Program-made: the position numbers and the translations under genes
Shown here: one piece after another, positions 54,778-64,000 of the stretch
Layout: each line of letters begins with the position of its first letter
How positions within the stretch are numbered: position 1 is the stretch's first letter
The notes under the pieces: generated by a model
The model's input: the letters and a program-made list of their open reading frames with translations, nothing else
What the model was told of the DNA's origin: nothing
The model's database searches: none
NCBI RefSeq assembly: GCF_000828615.1
Contig: NZ_AP012273.1
Coordinates: forward strand, 310,001-374,000
Reading direction: 5' to 3'
Source of the DNA: Thiolapillus brandeum
GTDB taxonomy: Bacteria > Pseudomonadota > Gammaproteobacteria > Chromatiales > Chromatiaceae
Length of the DNA: 64,000 nucleotides

Positions 54778-55233
54778 TCAGTGCTCGGCGGATTCTTCCG
54801 CCTGTTTTTGCTGCTGCACCTGCTGGGCATACAAGGCCTCGAAATTGACCGGTGCCAGGAGGAACTGGGGGAAGCTGCCACGTACAATCAGATCAGAGAC
54901 GACTTCGCGCACATAGGGGAACAGGGTGTTGGGGCAGTAAATACCCAGCAAAGGCCCCATTTCCTCTTCGGGGATGCCCTGGGCGAGGAAAATACCCGCC
55001 TGGGTGACCTCGGCCAGAAAAGCGGTCTTGTCCTCGATCTTGGCAGTGACGGTTACCGTAAGAGCAACTTCGATATTGCCTTCGCCCAGATCCTTGATGG
55101 CATTGTTCAGGTTGACGTTGATCTGGGGTTTCCATTCCTGCATGAATACTTCCGGAGAATTGGGTGTCTCGAAGGAGATATCCTTGGTGTAGATGCGTTG
55201 GATGGAGAATTGGCGCTGGGTTTCTTCTGTCAT
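54778..55233 (-). CDS. secB: Protein-export chaperone SecB
   Basis: A 151-residue tetrameric chaperone delivering preproteins to SecA. RIYTKDISFETPNSPEVF and ALLGIYCPNTLFPY-like segments (here GPLLGIYCPNTLFPYVREV) are characteristic. The tail is Gln/Glu-rich. Order rhodanese-secB-gpsA matches E. coli yibN-grxC-secB-gpsA except that grxC is missing. Confidence 0.97.
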   Translation of the reverse strand: MTEETQRQFSIQRIYTKDISFETPNSPEVFMQEWKPQINVNLNNAIKDLGEGNIEVALTVTVTAKIEDKTAFLAEVTQAGIFLAQGIPEEEMGPLLGIYCPNTLFPYVREVVSDLIVRGSFPQFLLAPVNFEALYAQQVQQQKQAEESAEH

Positions 55234-55288
55234 GGTGATCTGTCCTGATTGTCTGCGTTATCGATAGATGGCGGGAATGAACCCGGTA

Positions 55289-55711
55289 TCAGTTGCGTTT
55301 GATGGGGAGTCCCGCGCTCTGCCAGGCCATTATGCCACCGCGCAGGTTGTGCACATCCTGGAAACCGGCTTTCATGAGCATTTTGGTGGCCATGGCCGAA
55401 CGGGAGCCTGAGCGGCACGCCACGATGACCGGCTTGTCCTTGTATTTGTCCAGCTGCTGCATCTGCTTGGCAAAGCCATTCAGCGGAATGTTGATAGCGT
55501 TGACCACATGGCCCTTGTTGAATTCGGCAATGGAACGCACATCCACCATCACGCCGTCATTATGATTGATCAGAGCAGTGCTTTGCAGGGCATCTACAGC
55601 GTTCTTGTTGACGGGGTCGAAAAATATGTTCCATATCAAAGCACCGGACAAGGCCACAAAAGTGATGACCAACAGTGCGTGATTGGTGATGAATTCTGCC
55701 AGTTGTTCCAT
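55289..55711 (-). CDS. Membrane-anchored rhodanese-like sulfurtransferase (YibN type)
   Basis: A 140-residue protein. Start at ATG 55711 (MEQLAEFITNHALLVITFVA) gives one N-terminal membrane helix (about residues 9-31) followed by a cytoplasmic rhodanese domain with active-site Cys99 in VACRSGSRSA. Rhodaneses carry sulfane sulfur as a cysteine persulfide. It lies between secB and an ArsR regulator, all on the reverse strand. Similar to E. coli YibN, located at the same place beside gpmI. A role in handling persulfide or in membrane-protein assembly is possible. Confidence 0.9.
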   Translation of the reverse strand: MEQLAEFITNHALLVITFVALSGALIWNIFFDPVNKNAVDALQSTALINHNDGVMVDVRSIAEFNKGHVVNAINIPLNGFAKQMQQLDKYKDKPVIVACRSGSRSAMATKMLMKAGFQDVHNLRGGIMAWQSAGLPIKRN

Positions 55712-55818
55712 CCGGATCTCGGGCCTTGCGGAGAAAAGAGCGTGATTATAGCGCAACTCCCCGGAAAAAAGAGAATTCTCCGCAAGAGCCGGGCTGGAAG
55801 TGAAATTCGTGACAAATT

Positions 55819-56121
55819 TCAGTGTGCGTGGGTGCAGAACACCTGTCGCATCATGTCGATGAGCTGCAGGGTACGGCTGTCGGCCACCCGGTAGAACACG
55901 CGGTTGGCATCTTTGCGGGCATCCAGTATGCCTTTTTCCCTGAGTATGGCCAGGTGTTGGGATATGTTGCTCTGGGAGGAACCTACCTTGGAGACGATGT
56001 CATGTACGCTGACTTCATTTTCTCCCAGGGTGCAGAGAATCTTCAGTCGCAGGGGATGGGACATGGCCTTGAGGGAGCGGGATGCGCGCTCGATATCGCT
56101 ATCGTCTTGAATAAGCGCCAT
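55819..56121 (-). CDS. ArsR-family regulator with a BigR/SqrR-like cysteine pair
   Basis: A 100-residue winged-helix repressor. SHPLRLKILCTLGENEVSVHD, the recognition helix SSQSNISQHLAILREKG and the wing DANRVFYRVA are typical ArsR. Cys30 and Cys96 are 66 residues apart, the same spacing as the persulfide-sensing pair of BigR and SqrR, and no arsenic or metal CXC motif is present. ATG 56121 follows CAGGAG at a longish distance; a GTG upstream in frame near the AT-rich promoter region is also possible. It is upstream of and codirectional with the rhodanese gene, so it may control it. Sensing of sulfide/persulfide is inference. Confidence 0.85.
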   Translation of the reverse strand: MALIQDDSDIERASRSLKAMSHPLRLKILCTLGENEVSVHDIVSKVGSSQSNISQHLAILREKGILDARKDANRVFYRVADSRTLQLIDMMRQVFCTHAH

Positions 56122-56204
56122 GCTGTCGCCGAACTCCTGGATCTTGTTTCTCCGGGAAGAATGCAGGTCTTTCACGAATGGCTTCTCCAGTTGTATCAAT
56201 ACAT

Positions 56205-56260
56205 GCTTGATTAATAACAAACTAATACAATAATACACTGTTTTACTGAGGGATATGCAA
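56205..56260 (-). promoter_or_regulatory. AT-rich promoter/operator region of the ArsR gene
   Basis: On the reverse strand, TTGCAT (complement of 56255-56260) and TATTAT (complement of 56230-56235) are 19 bases apart. The adjoining AT-rich tract has repeated ATTA/TAAT half-sites (56209-56235), a plausible site for ArsR self-repression overlapping the -10. Confidence 0.45.
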
Positions 56261-56316
56261 GGGTTTTTTTCACAAGCCCTGTTCAGTACCCAATCCCGGA
56301 GCAAGAAGGCGAAATC

Positions 56317-56325
56317 TGCTAAAAT
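56317..56325 (+). promoter_or_regulatory. Extended -10 promoter of gpmI
   Basis: TGC-TAAAAT is an extended -10 box; the expected -35 position has no good match. The inferred transcript starts about 40 bases before the gpmI ATG. Confidence 0.55.
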
Positions 56326-56374
56326 CTCCGCCCATCTCTGCCACTTGGCTGAACACTCGACCTGGTATTCCGAT

Positions 56375-57949
56375 ATGAACAAGCCTCCCCGTCCTGTTGT
56401 ACTCATCATCCTAGATGGTTGGGGACTGCGTGATGAAACCGAAAACAACGCCATTGCTGCCGCCAGCACCCCGGTCTGGGATCGTCTTTGGTCCGAGTGT
56501 GCGCATACGGCGCTGGAGACTTCCGGATCTGCCGTAGGTCTTCCCAGTGGCCAGATGGGGAATTCGGAAGTCGGTCACCTCAATCTGGGAAGTGGCCGGG
56601 TGGTGTACCAGGAGTTCACTCGAGTGAGTCGTTCCATTCGCACGGGTTCGTTCTTCAGCAATGCCACCCTGGTTGGCGCAGTGGATATTGCCGTGGACAA
56701 TGATACTGCTGTGCATATCCTGGGGCTCCTGTCCCCGGGGGGGGTTCACAGTCATGAAGAGCATATTCATGCCATGGTTCAGCTGGCTGCCCAGCGGGGA
56801 GCCAAAAAGATTTATGTGCATGCCTTTCTGGATGGCCGGGACATGCCACCCAAAAGCGCCATGGCTTCCCTGCAGGCCATGGACGCGGTATTCGCAGAAG
56901 TTGGCCATGGCCGTATCGCCAGCATCATTGGGCGATACTACGCCATGGATCGGGACCACCGCTGGGAGCGTATCCGGAAGGCTTATGACCTGATCACTCT
57001 GGGGCAGGGCGAATACACGGCAACCTCTGCCGAACAAGGCCTGGAAATGGCTTATGAGCGCGGAGAAACAGACGAATTCGTTGATGCAACCGTCATTCTG
57101 CCCGAGGGAGAGGAAGTGGTGCATGTGCAGGATGGGGATGTGATCATCAACATGAACTACCGCTCCGACCGCGCCCGGCAGATCACCCGCCCTTTCATCG
57201 AGGAGGATTTTGATGCCTTTGAGCGCAAGGCTGTGCCCAGGCTGGGCAGTTTTGTCAGTCTGACGGAATACAACAAGGAATGGGACATCCCGGTAGCCTT
57301 TCCTGCAGAACGTCTGGAAAATGTTTTCGGCGAGTATATCTCCCACATGGGCCTGCGCCAGCTACGCCTGGCGGAGACGGAGAAATATGCCCACGTAACA
57401 TTCTTCTTCAATGGCGGCAGGGAACAGCCATTCGAGGGTGAGGATCGAATTCTGGTGCCGTCTCCGGATGTCGCCACCTATGATCTCAAGCCCGAGATGA
57501 GTGCCCCGGAAGTCACGGACCACCTGGTGCGGGCTATTGAGGATGGCAAGTATGATGCCATTGTCGTCAATTACGCGAATGGAGACATGGTGGGGCATAC
57601 GGGGAAATTCGATGCAGCGGTTCAGGCAGTGGAAACCCTCGACGAATGCCTGGGCCGGGTGACCCGGGCCATCCACAAGGTAGGCGGCGCCATGCTGGTC
57701 ACGGCGGATCACGGCAACTGCGAGAAAATGCTTGATGAAGCGAGTGGTCAGCCATACACCGCCCATACCACCACTCCGGTTCCTCTGGTGTATGTGGGTG
57801 AGCGTCCTGCCCGGCTCATGGATGGCGGAGCTCTTTGCGACGTGGCGCCCACCATGCTCAAGATCATGGGGTTGCCTGTACCGCCGGAAATGACCGGACA
57901 TCCCCTGCTCGAGTACCTGGACGAGGATCAGGAAACAGATCCCGAGTGA
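56375..57949 (+). CDS. gpmI: 2,3-bisphosphoglycerate-independent phosphoglycerate mutase
   Basis: A 524-residue manganese enzyme interconverting 3- and 2-phosphoglycerate. ATG 56375 gives [20 protein letters not shown]; metal ligand Asp14 and nucleophile Ser64 in [15 protein letters not shown] are present, as are [19 protein letters not shown] and the second metal cluster NGDMVGHTG and TADHGNCE. It is followed by envC with a TGATG overlap, the E. coli order gpmI-envC. Confidence 0.97.
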   Translation: MNKPPRPVVLIILDGWGLRDETENNAIAAASTPVWDRLWSECAHTALETSGSAVGLPSGQMGNSEVGHLNLGSGRVVYQEFTRVSRSIRTGSFFSNATLVGAVDIAVDNDTAVHILGLLSPGGVHSHEEHIHAMVQLAAQRGAKKIYVHAFLDGRDMPPKSAMASLQAMDAVFAEVGHGRIASIIGRYYAMDRDHRWERIRKAYDLITLGQGEYTATSAEQGLEMAYERGETDEFVDATVILPEGEEVVHVQDGDVIINMNYRSDRARQITRPFIEEDFDAFERKAVPRLGSFVSLTEYNKEWDIPVAFPAERLENVFGEYISHMGLRQLRLAETEKYAHVTFFFNGGREQPFEGEDRILVPSPDVATYDLKPEMSAPEVTDHLVRAIEDGKYDAIVVNYANGDMVGHTGKFDAAVQAVETLDECLGRVTRAIHKVGGAMLVTADHGNCEKMLDEASGQPYTAHTTTPVPLVYVGERPARLMDGGALCDVAPTMLKIMGLPVPPEMTGHPLLEYLDEDQETDPE

Positions 57950-59121
57950 TGTCCGCGCTTGCTCGGGTTGGAGTCGGATTGCTTTGGCTGTTGCTGGCTG
58001 GAATGGCCGGTGCAGAGCAGGGGGGCACTGACCAATCCCGGGCCGGGGACATTCGGCAGCAACAGGAGAAACGTCAGCTTCTGCGCCATCAGATACAGGC
58101 GTTGCAGGCAGAACTGAGCCGCATCCGGAAGCAGAAAGAAAGCCTGGTGGCGGAACTGGCGGACAGGGAGCGGGAGATGAGCGCCCTGCATCTGAAGTTA
58201 CGTGATCTGAATCACGAATCTGAAAACCTTCAGAAACAACTGCATCAGTTACAGAACAGAAGGGAAGTACTGGAAAAGGCCATGCGTGAGGATGCCGCCC
58301 GGCTTGCCCGCCTGCTGCGTTCTGCCTATGTGGCTGGCCGCCAGGAACGCCTGAAGCTTTTTCTTAACCAGCAGGATCCTGCTTTGCTGAATCGCATGCT
58401 CGCCTACCATGACTATATTGGACGGGAGCGTGCCCGTCAGCTGCGCCAACTGCAGGCTGATACGGAAGAATTGCAGCAGCTGGCGGGTCAGATAGTCAGC
58501 CGCCAGCAGGCGCTGGAGCAGACCAGAGCCCGGGCTGAAGAACAACGCCACAGCCTTGCGGAAAAGCAGCAGCAGCGGCAGAAACTGCTGGGAAAGATCG
58601 ATGCCAGTCTTTCCCGAAAATCCCGAAGGCTGGCCCGCTGGCAGGAAGACGAACGGCGTCTTGGCGAGCTTCTGGAGCACATTCAATCGACCCTGGAGTC
58701 CCTGGACTTCCCTGAGCAGAAAGGCTTTCGTGAAAGCCGTGGTCATCTCCCATGGCCTTTGCAGGGGCGGTTGCGCAAGCGCTTCGGTGCCGAGAAAATC
58801 GGCAACCTGCGCTGGGACGGGGTTATAATCGATGCCAGGGAGGGTGATGGGGTCAAGGCCGTACATGCCGGGCGTGTGGCCTGGGCAGACTGGCTACGTG
58901 GCTATGGCCTGCTCATGATCATCGAGCACGGAAACGGTTTTATGACCTTGTACGGTAATAACCAGAGTTTGTTCAAGGAAACCGGTGACTGGGTGGAGGC
59001 CGGTGAAGTGATTGCCCAGGCGGGGGACGGCCGCATGGACAATACGGCAGGCATCTATTTTGGTATCAGGCACAAGGGCAAGGCTCTCAATCCGGTGCGC
59101 TGGTGTGGCAAACACAAATGA
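57949..59121 (+). CDS. envC: Murein hydrolase activator EnvC
   Basis: A 390-residue periplasmic protein that activates the amidases splitting septal peptidoglycan. ATG 57949 overlaps the gpmI stop and gives a signal peptide (VGVGLLWLLLAGMAGAEQ). Residues about 30-255 are a long coiled coil; about 270-385 form a LytM/M23 domain. The catalytic zinc ligands of active M23 peptidases are not kept (RWDGVIIDAREG, IEHGNGFMTLYGNN), as in E. coli EnvC, fitting an activator rather than an enzyme. Followed after 29 bases by the ctp gene. Confidence 0.93.
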   Translation: MSALARVGVGLLWLLLAGMAGAEQGGTDQSRAGDIRQQQEKRQLLRHQIQALQAELSRIRKQKESLVAELADREREMSALHLKLRDLNHESENLQKQLHQLQNRREVLEKAMREDAARLARLLRSAYVAGRQERLKLFLNQQDPALLNRMLAYHDYIGRERARQLRQLQADTEELQQLAGQIVSRQQALEQTRARAEEQRHSLAEKQQQRQKLLGKIDASLSRKSRRLARWQEDERRLGELLEHIQSTLESLDFPEQKGFRESRGHLPWPLQGRLRKRFGAEKIGNLRWDGVIIDAREGDGVKAVHAGRVAWADWLRGYGLLMIIEHGNGFMTLYGNNQSLFKETGDWVEAGEVIAQAGDGRMDNTAGIYFGIRHKGKALNPVRWCGKHK

Positions 59122-59150
59122 ACTCAATATGAAATCAGGATACATCGACT

Positions 59151-60452
59151 ATGAATAAATGGGCAGCACAGCTGATTTTCTGGATGGTTCTGAGTCTGTT
59201 GTCTCTCTCTGTGGTGCAAGGGAAGGAAACGCCTGCCGAGAAGAAAGCTCTGCCTCTGAAGGAATTGCGCATTTTTGCCGAGATATTTGGCCGGGTGCAG
59301 CAGGACTACGTGGAACCGGTCACTGATCGCGAGCTTCTGGATCATGCCATTCGTGGCATGCTCGAAGGCCTGGATCCTCATTCCGCCTACCTGGACGAAA
59401 CACACTTCAAGGAGTTGCAGGAAGGCACCAGTGGTGAATTCGGCGGTCTGGGCATAGAAGTGGGGGTGGAGGATGGCTTCATCAAGGTCATCGCCCCTAT
59501 CGACGATACCCCGGCGCAAAAGGCTGGCATCAAGGCAGGAGATCTGATCATTCGCTTGAATGAACGGCCGGTAAAGGATATCGGCCTGAGCGAGGCCATA
59601 AAGATCATGCGTGGCAAGCCGGGCACTTCCATCACACTCACGGTGCAGCGTGAAGGAGAACACAAACCCCTGGTGTTCAATATCGTGCGTGCGGTGATCA
59701 AGCAGGCCAGTGTCAAAGCACGCATGCTGGCTCCCGGCTTTGGCTATGTGCGTCTGGCGCAGTTTCAGGCTCCCACGGCTGAGGATATGCTCGCGGCCAT
59801 CCGTAAACTGGAGAAGCAGAACAAGGGGCCACTGAAAGGTCTGGTGCTGGACCTGAGGAACAATCCCGGAGGTGTGCTGCAGGGAGCGGTAGCCGTGAGT
59901 GATGCCTTTCTCGAAGATGGCCTGGTGGTTTACACCCAGGGACGTGCCGAAAGCTCGGCACTGAAGTTTCATGCCCGTCCTGGCGATGTTCTCAACGGAG
60001 CACCACTGGTGGTGCTGGTCAACGAAGGATCCGCTTCCGCCTCTGAAATTGTTGCCGGAGCCCTGCAGGATCACAAGCGTGCGGTGATCATGGGGCGTAC
60101 CACTTTCGGCAAGGGCTCGGTTCAAACCATTATCCCCATCAGCAGCAAGATTGCCATCAAGCTCACCACTGCCAGGTATTACACACCCAACGGGCGTTCC
60201 ATCCAGGCAGAGGGAATTCAGCCTGACATCGAACTGAGCAAGGTCAAACTCAAGGAAATCAAAAAAAGCCTGCTGCAGGTGAAGGAAGCGGATCTGGCAG
60301 ATCATCTGGCCAACCCCAAAAACGCTGGGAAGAGCGGGAAGGGCCACACGAATACAAACGGGAAAAAGAAGAAAAAGCTGCTTGAAGAAGACTATGAGCT
60401 GAATGAAGCTCTCAACCTTCTCAAGGGCATCACCCTGTTCAGCAAAAGATAG
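59151..60452 (+). CDS. Carboxy-terminal processing protease (S41, CtpA type)
   Basis: A 433-residue secreted serine protease. Signal peptide at 1-24, PDZ domain at about 95-170 (GIEVGVEDGFIKVIAPIDD, AGIKAGDLIIRLN), then the S41 domain with the Ser/Lys pair: Ser296 in NEGSASASEI and Lys321 in GRTTFGKGSVQ. A Lys-rich, low-complexity segment (GKKKKKL) precedes the C-terminus. Such proteases trim periplasmic proteins and control peptidoglycan hydrolases. The gpmI-envC-ctpA arrangement suits a cell-wall role. Confidence 0.95.
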   Translation: MNKWAAQLIFWMVLSLLSLSVVQGKETPAEKKALPLKELRIFAEIFGRVQQDYVEPVTDRELLDHAIRGMLEGLDPHSAYLDETHFKELQEGTSGEFGGLGIEVGVEDGFIKVIAPIDDTPAQKAGIKAGDLIIRLNERPVKDIGLSEAIKIMRGKPGTSITLTVQREGEHKPLVFNIVRAVIKQASVKARMLAPGFGYVRLAQFQAPTAEDMLAAIRKLEKQNKGPLKGLVLDLRNNPGGVLQGAVAVSDAFLEDGLVVYTQGRAESSALKFHARPGDVLNGAPLVVLVNEGSASASEIVAGALQDHKRAVIMGRTTFGKGSVQTIIPISSKIAIKLTTARYYTPNGRSIQAEGIQPDIELSKVKLKEIKKSLLQVKEADLADHLANPKNAGKSGKGHTNTNGKKKKKLLEEDYELNEALNLLKGITLFSKR

Positions 60453-60539
60453 ATGAACTTCAGGTTTTTTCTGCAAACAGGTGGTTAGACTGCAACCACA
60501 GCAATACGGTTTCATATCAATAACGGAAGAGGACATGCT

Positions 60540-61091
60540 ATGGCGCGGGTGCTGATACCTTTGGCTCAGGGCTGTGAAGAGCTGGAAGCAGTGACTGTCA
60601 TCGATCTGTTGCGGCGGGCTGGCATCGAAGTGGTAACCGCCGGTCTGAAGGACGGTGCCGTCACATGCAGCCGTGGTGTGGTACTCGTGCCTGATACGCT
60701 TCTGGAGCAGGTTCTTGATGATGACTTTGATATGCTGGTGCTGCCGGGAGGGCTGCCTGGTGCGGACTATTTGAACGAAGATCCCCGTATCATCAGGCTG
60801 TTGCAACAGATGGCACAAAAGCAAAAATACACAGCGGCCATTTGCGCTGCCCCCAAGGTGTTGGCCAGCGCCGGCCTGCTGCACGGACGGAAGGCGACTT
60901 CCTATCCAGGTGTTCTGGATGCCCTGCAGCTTCCGGATACCCGCTACCAGGGTGATCCCGTGGTGGTGGATGGACAGGTGATTACTTCGCGAGGGCCGGG
61001 GACGGCCATGGATTTCGCCCTGGAACTGATAGAGAAACTGGTGGGGCGGGAGTCGCGGGAATCTGTTGAATCAGGACTGGTTCGAGCATAA
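60540..61091 (+). CDS. DJ-1/PfpI family protein, YajL-like
   Basis: A 183-residue cytoplasmic protein. The DJ-1 nucleophile elbow AAICAAPKVLASAG carries Cys102; the conserved acid region GCEELEAVTVIDLLRRAG is at 11-28 and TCSRGVVLV and SRGPGTAMDFALELI match E. coli YajL. Members act as chaperones or deglycases under oxidative and carbonyl stress; exact activity is debated. ATG 60540 follows GAAGAGGA. Confidence 0.93.
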   Translation: MARVLIPLAQGCEELEAVTVIDLLRRAGIEVVTAGLKDGAVTCSRGVVLVPDTLLEQVLDDDFDMLVLPGGLPGADYLNEDPRIIRLLQQMAQKQKYTAAICAAPKVLASAGLLHGRKATSYPGVLDALQLPDTRYQGDPVVVDGQVITSRGPGTAMDFALELIEKLVGRESRESVESGLVRA

Positions 61092-61156
61092 ATCGGATGG
61101 GTTTCCCGGACTTGTAGACCCGATGGGCTGATCAGGCACAACCATTGAGGAACTTA

Positions 61157-62524
61157 ATGTTGAGGCGCAGAGGAAACATCTGGGTATGGATCATCGGCAT
61201 CCCCGTCATTCTTGGGGGCATTGCGCATTGGGGGCTTTATTATTTCGTCAAGTCACGCGTCGATACTTTCATTCTGGAGGCCACCCCGAGAGCCACTATC
61301 CACTACCGTGAACTGGATACCAGTCTGGGCGGTACGGTCACCCTGCGTGGTGTTGACATCGTGCCAGCGGGTTTTGAACAGGGTCTTTCAATAGGCAGTG
61401 TTCAGCTACAGGGGCCGGATGCCTTTTCGTTTCTGCTGAAGCAGTTGCCCCTGGTGGGAGAAGAAGGCCCCCCGGATTTTCTGCAACTGATCCTGAAGGA
61501 CGCATTGGTGGATATCTCCGGAGGCAAGGCGGCCTCCCTGGATCAGAGTTGGGAAAAAGCCAATCCGGAGTTCGCCCGGGACAGGGATATATGCAAGCCA
61601 GGAGGAAGTGCATCCTTTACTCAGTTGCAGGAGCTTGGAATCGATGAGCTGCACGGCGACAGTAAAATGGGGTACCGGCATATTGCACAAACCCGGAAGC
61701 TGTTCGTGGATGTTGGCGGTGAACTCAGGCATATTCAGAAGACCCATCTTTCTATAGAACTCAACAATGTGCCGGCGCTTGATTCACGTAAGCTCATGGG
61801 CGTGGCTCTGGCAAATATGAAACTCGACTATTTTATTGATCCGGAATTCGCGCATCGGGTCAGCGCTTACTGCGGGGGCAAACGAGGTCTGACGGCGGAA
61901 CAGTATTCCGAGTTGTTCGCTGATGACGTGATTCGGGAGTTGAATCGCAACGGCATCATTCTTGGATACGGCCTGACCTGGGCATTGAAAAACTACATGG
62001 AGAATTGGGGGGATCTCAATATCGAACTCAGTCCGCCCCGGCCAGTGGGGCTGTTGAGCCTGGTCAACCTGCCCAAAGACGAATTGCCCGAGAAACTGGG
62101 GTTGCAGGTGGCGATGAATGGTCAATTGGTGACTGATCTGTATTTCAGTATCCAGGATGGGATACCACTTCTGCAGGGTTCAAAGGCCAAACCCGGGAAA
62201 AAGACATTCAAGCCGCGTATCCGTTACCGATGGGAGTACCAACCTGTGTCCCTGGGGAGTCTTTCCTCCTATCTTGACCACAAGGTGCGTATTCGTACGG
62301 CAGATGGTGTGGTGCATGAAGGGCTGCTAATCAGTATCCGTGGCAAAAAGATTTCCGTGCAGAAAAAAATCAGTGGCGGCAAGTTCATCGCTCACCTTTC
62401 GCCTGCCAATATACGTTCTGTGATGGTGCGGGTCAGGGTAAAGGTTGAACCAAAAGTATCAGCGCCGCAGAAGGCTGTTGCCCAACAGCCCGATTCCCAG
62501 GATGCCGAGGGTGCCACTGAGTAG
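61157..62524 (+). CDS. Membrane-anchored protein of unknown function with possible Sm-like C-terminal domain
   Basis: A 455-residue protein. ATG 61157 ([20 protein letters not shown]) has GAGG upstream; TTG 61145 is less likely. One N-terminal membrane helix (about 8-30) follows a basic start, so the rest should be periplasmic. Residues about 40-330 contain beta-rich segments ([34 protein letters not shown]) reminiscent of AsmA-like/DUF proteins but not recognised. Residues about 364-430 ([38 protein letters not shown]) look like a five-strand Sm-like barrel. The Gln/Ala tail overlaps the end of ubiB by 66 bases. Function unknown. Confidence 0.75.
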   Translation: MLRRRGNIWVWIIGIPVILGGIAHWGLYYFVKSRVDTFILEATPRATIHYRELDTSLGGTVTLRGVDIVPAGFEQGLSIGSVQLQGPDAFSFLLKQLPLVGEEGPPDFLQLILKDALVDISGGKAASLDQSWEKANPEFARDRDICKPGGSASFTQLQELGIDELHGDSKMGYRHIAQTRKLFVDVGGELRHIQKTHLSIELNNVPALDSRKLMGVALANMKLDYFIDPEFAHRVSAYCGGKRGLTAEQYSELFADDVIRELNRNGIILGYGLTWALKNYMENWGDLNIELSPPRPVGLLSLVNLPKDELPEKLGLQVAMNGQLVTDLYFSIQDGIPLLQGSKAKPGKKTFKPRIRYRWEYQPVSLGSLSSYLDHKVRIRTADGVVHEGLLISIRGKKISVQKKISGGKFIAHLSPANIRSVMVRVRVKVEPKVSAPQKAVAQQPDSQDAEGATE

Positions 62525-64000
62525 GCTCAGACTGCCGGTAGCCAGCAGGGGTGATCCCAGAGCGGCGAGAATGGTTGCACTGACGATCAGGGCGCTGCCG
62601 CCAATACTCTGCCGGATGCGGGTCTGGTTTTGCTTCATCTCCCTGCGTAGCGTCACCAGCTCTTCTGAATGCCAGTTCAGGCGGAGCTTGCCTTCCTCGG
62701 CATTTTTCAGCACCCGGTAGGCCAGGCGTGGAATTTCCGGCAGTTGTTCCGACATTTGCGGCAGAGATTCCTTGACGCGGCGAACGAAAGCCTTGGGCCC
62801 CACTTGCTCGGACAGCCATTTCTCCATAAAGGGCTTGGCCGTGGCCCACAGATCCAGTTCCGGGTAGAGCATACGCCCCAGACCTTCGATGTTCAGCAGG
62901 GTTTTTTGCAACAGCACCAGCTGGGGCTGCACCTCCATGTCGAAGCGCCGTGCGGTCTGGAACAGGCGCAGCAGGAAATGGCCGAAGGAAATGTCCGCCA
63001 GGGGTTTTTCCCAGATGGGCTCGGACACGGTGCGGATAGCCGCTTCGAACTCTTCCACCCGGGTGCCTTCGGGTACCCAGCCGGACTCCACGTGCAGCTC
63101 CGCCACCCGGCGGTAGTCCCGGTGGAAGAAGGCCAGCAGGTTCTCGGCCAGGTAGCGCTGATCCTGGGTGGTCAGGGTGCCCATGATGCCGAAGTCCACG
63201 CTGATGTAGCGTCCGCTGGGCTCGACGAAGATGTTGCCCGGGTGCATGTCGGCATGGAAGAAATTGTCGCGGAAGACCTGGGTGAAGAAGATCTCCACAC
63301 CGCGTTCTCCCAGCAGGGCCATGCTCACGCCCTGGGCCTTGAGTTTTGCTACCTCGTCCACGGGAGTCCCATAGACCCGCTCCATGACCATGACATTGTT
63401 GCGGCAGTAATCCCAGTACACCCTGGGGATGTAGAGCATCTCGCTGTTTTCGAAATTGCGCCGTAACTGGGAGGCATTGGCCGCCTCGCGCATCAGATCC
63501 AGTTCGTCGAAGATGGTCTTTTCGTATTCTTCCACCACCTCAACAGGGCGCAGGCGCCGTGCTTCCCGGGAATACTTCTGGGCCAGATGGGCCAGGGTGT
63601 ACATGAGATCCACATCCTTGCGGATGGCCTTTTCGATGCCGGGGCGCACCACCTTGACGATGACTTCCTCGCCGCTGTGCAGGGTGGCGGCATGTACCTG
63701 GGCGATGGAGGCAGAAGCCATGGGCTGGGCCTCGAAGCTGGCAAAGATATCCTCTACCCTGCCGCCCAGAGCCTTTTCCACGATGGCTTTGGATTGCCCG
63801 GCAGGAAAAGGGGGAACATCATCCTGGAGTTTGACCAGTTCCCCGGCAATGTCATCCGGGAGCAGGTCGCGGCGCGTGGACAGGATCTGTCCGAACTTGA
63901 TGTAGATGGGCCCCAGGTCTTCCAGGGTGCGGCGGATGCGCACCCCGTAACCCGGACGTTTTCCGTGTTGCAGCCAGTAGAAGGGCGACAGGTAGCGGAA
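62459..64000 (-). CDS. ubiB: Ubiquinone biosynthesis kinase-like protein UbiB, N-terminus beyond window
   Basis: The frame stays open to the right edge ([19 protein letters not shown] precedes a GTG at 63943), so the start lies outside. UbiB is an atypical membrane kinase/ATPase needed for coenzyme Q assembly. Visible motifs: [20 protein letters not shown] (the KxGQ signature), [11 protein letters not shown] (Ala-rich nucleotide loop), [10 protein letters not shown] (catalytic loop) and VDFGIMG (metal-binding). Two hydrophobic helices end the protein ([30 protein letters not shown]). Its 3' end overlaps the convergent gene. Confidence 0.95.
   Translation of the reverse strand, partial: FRYLSPFYWLQHGKRPGYGVRIRRTLEDLGPIYIKFGQILSTRRDLLPDDIAGELVKLQDDVPPFPAGQSKAIVEKALGGRVEDIFASFEAQPMASASIAQVHAATLHSGEEVIVKVVRPGIEKAIRKDVDLMYTLAHLAQKYSREARRLRPVEVVEEYEKTIFDELDLMREAANASQLRRNFENSEMLYIPRVYWDYCRNNVMVMERVYGTPVDEVAKLKAQGVSMALLGERGVEIFFTQVFRDNFFHADMHPGNIFVEPSGRYISVDFGIMGTLTTQDQRYLAENLLAFFHRDYRRVAELHVESGWVPEGTRVEEFEAAIRTVSEPIWEKPLADISFGHFLLRLFQTARRFDMEVQPQLVLLQKTLLNIEGLGRMLYPELDLWATAKPFMEKWLSEQVGPKAFVRRVKESLPQMSEQLPEIPRLAYRVLKNAEEGKLRLNWHSEELVTLRREMKQNQTRIRQSIGGSALIVSATILAALGSPLLATGSLSLLSGTLGILGIGLLGNSLLRR

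Overview
The window is chromosomal DNA of a gammaproteobacterium. The gene content and order (tRNA-Tyr/Gly/Thr-tuf, tRNA-Trp-secE-nusG, L11-rpoBC, str, S10, spc and alpha clusters, ntrBC, gpsA-secB-rhodanese, gpmI-envC-ctpA, ubiB) are typical of that class. Base composition is moderately GC-rich and even throughout. There is no rRNA gene, CRISPR array, prophage or transposase gene. A sulfur-oxidising Chromatiales-like lineage would fit, given a persulfide-sensor-like ArsR protein next to a membrane rhodanese, but that placement is inference.

Layout. 1-7091 (+): two tandem LolA-like periplasmic proteins (the first cut by the window edge), a DUF1302 outer-membrane protein and an MMPL/RND transporter, probably one envelope transport system. 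7178-12293 (-): pth, rplY, prs, tRNA-Gln, ispE and a TPR lipoprotein; ispE reads into the tRNA gene, and lolB is missing from its usual place before ispE. 12522-14374 (+): a strong promoter, three tRNAs and the first tuf gene. 14396-26591: tRNA-Trp, secE, nusG, rplKAJL, rpoB and rpoC, with a nusG terminator, an L10 leader and an rplL-rpoB attenuator. 26643-44936: a near-consensus promoter followed by an almost unbroken run of str, S10, spc and alpha ribosomal genes, ending at a terminator after rplQ. In this run the second tuf gene carries a one-base insertion five codons after its start, and an unusually long, structured gap separates rpsN and rpsH.

44952-49850: an S-adenosylmethionine hydrolase-like protein, a 285-bp hairpin-rich inverted-repeat element that looks like a MITE, a DUF4124 protein, the nitrogen two-component pair ntrB/ntrC and a small unknown protein. 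50168-53736: an oxygen-binding di-iron (MBL-fold) protein, a cNMP-binding/HDOD protein, a class 1B dihydroorotate dehydrogenase and trmL. 53758-56121 (-): gpsA, secB, rhodanese and the ArsR regulator. 56375-62524 (+): gpmI, envC, a C-terminal processing protease, a DJ-1/YajL protein and a membrane-anchored protein with a possible Sm-like tail. 62459-64000 (-): ubiB, cut by the window edge.

Most of the window is core translation and transcription machinery. The points worth a second look are the disrupted tuf copy, the MITE-like element, the ispE/tRNA-Gln overlap, the ArsR-rhodanese pair, the duplicated LolA-like transport cluster and several small architectural oddities. I did not find a clearly new biological system.
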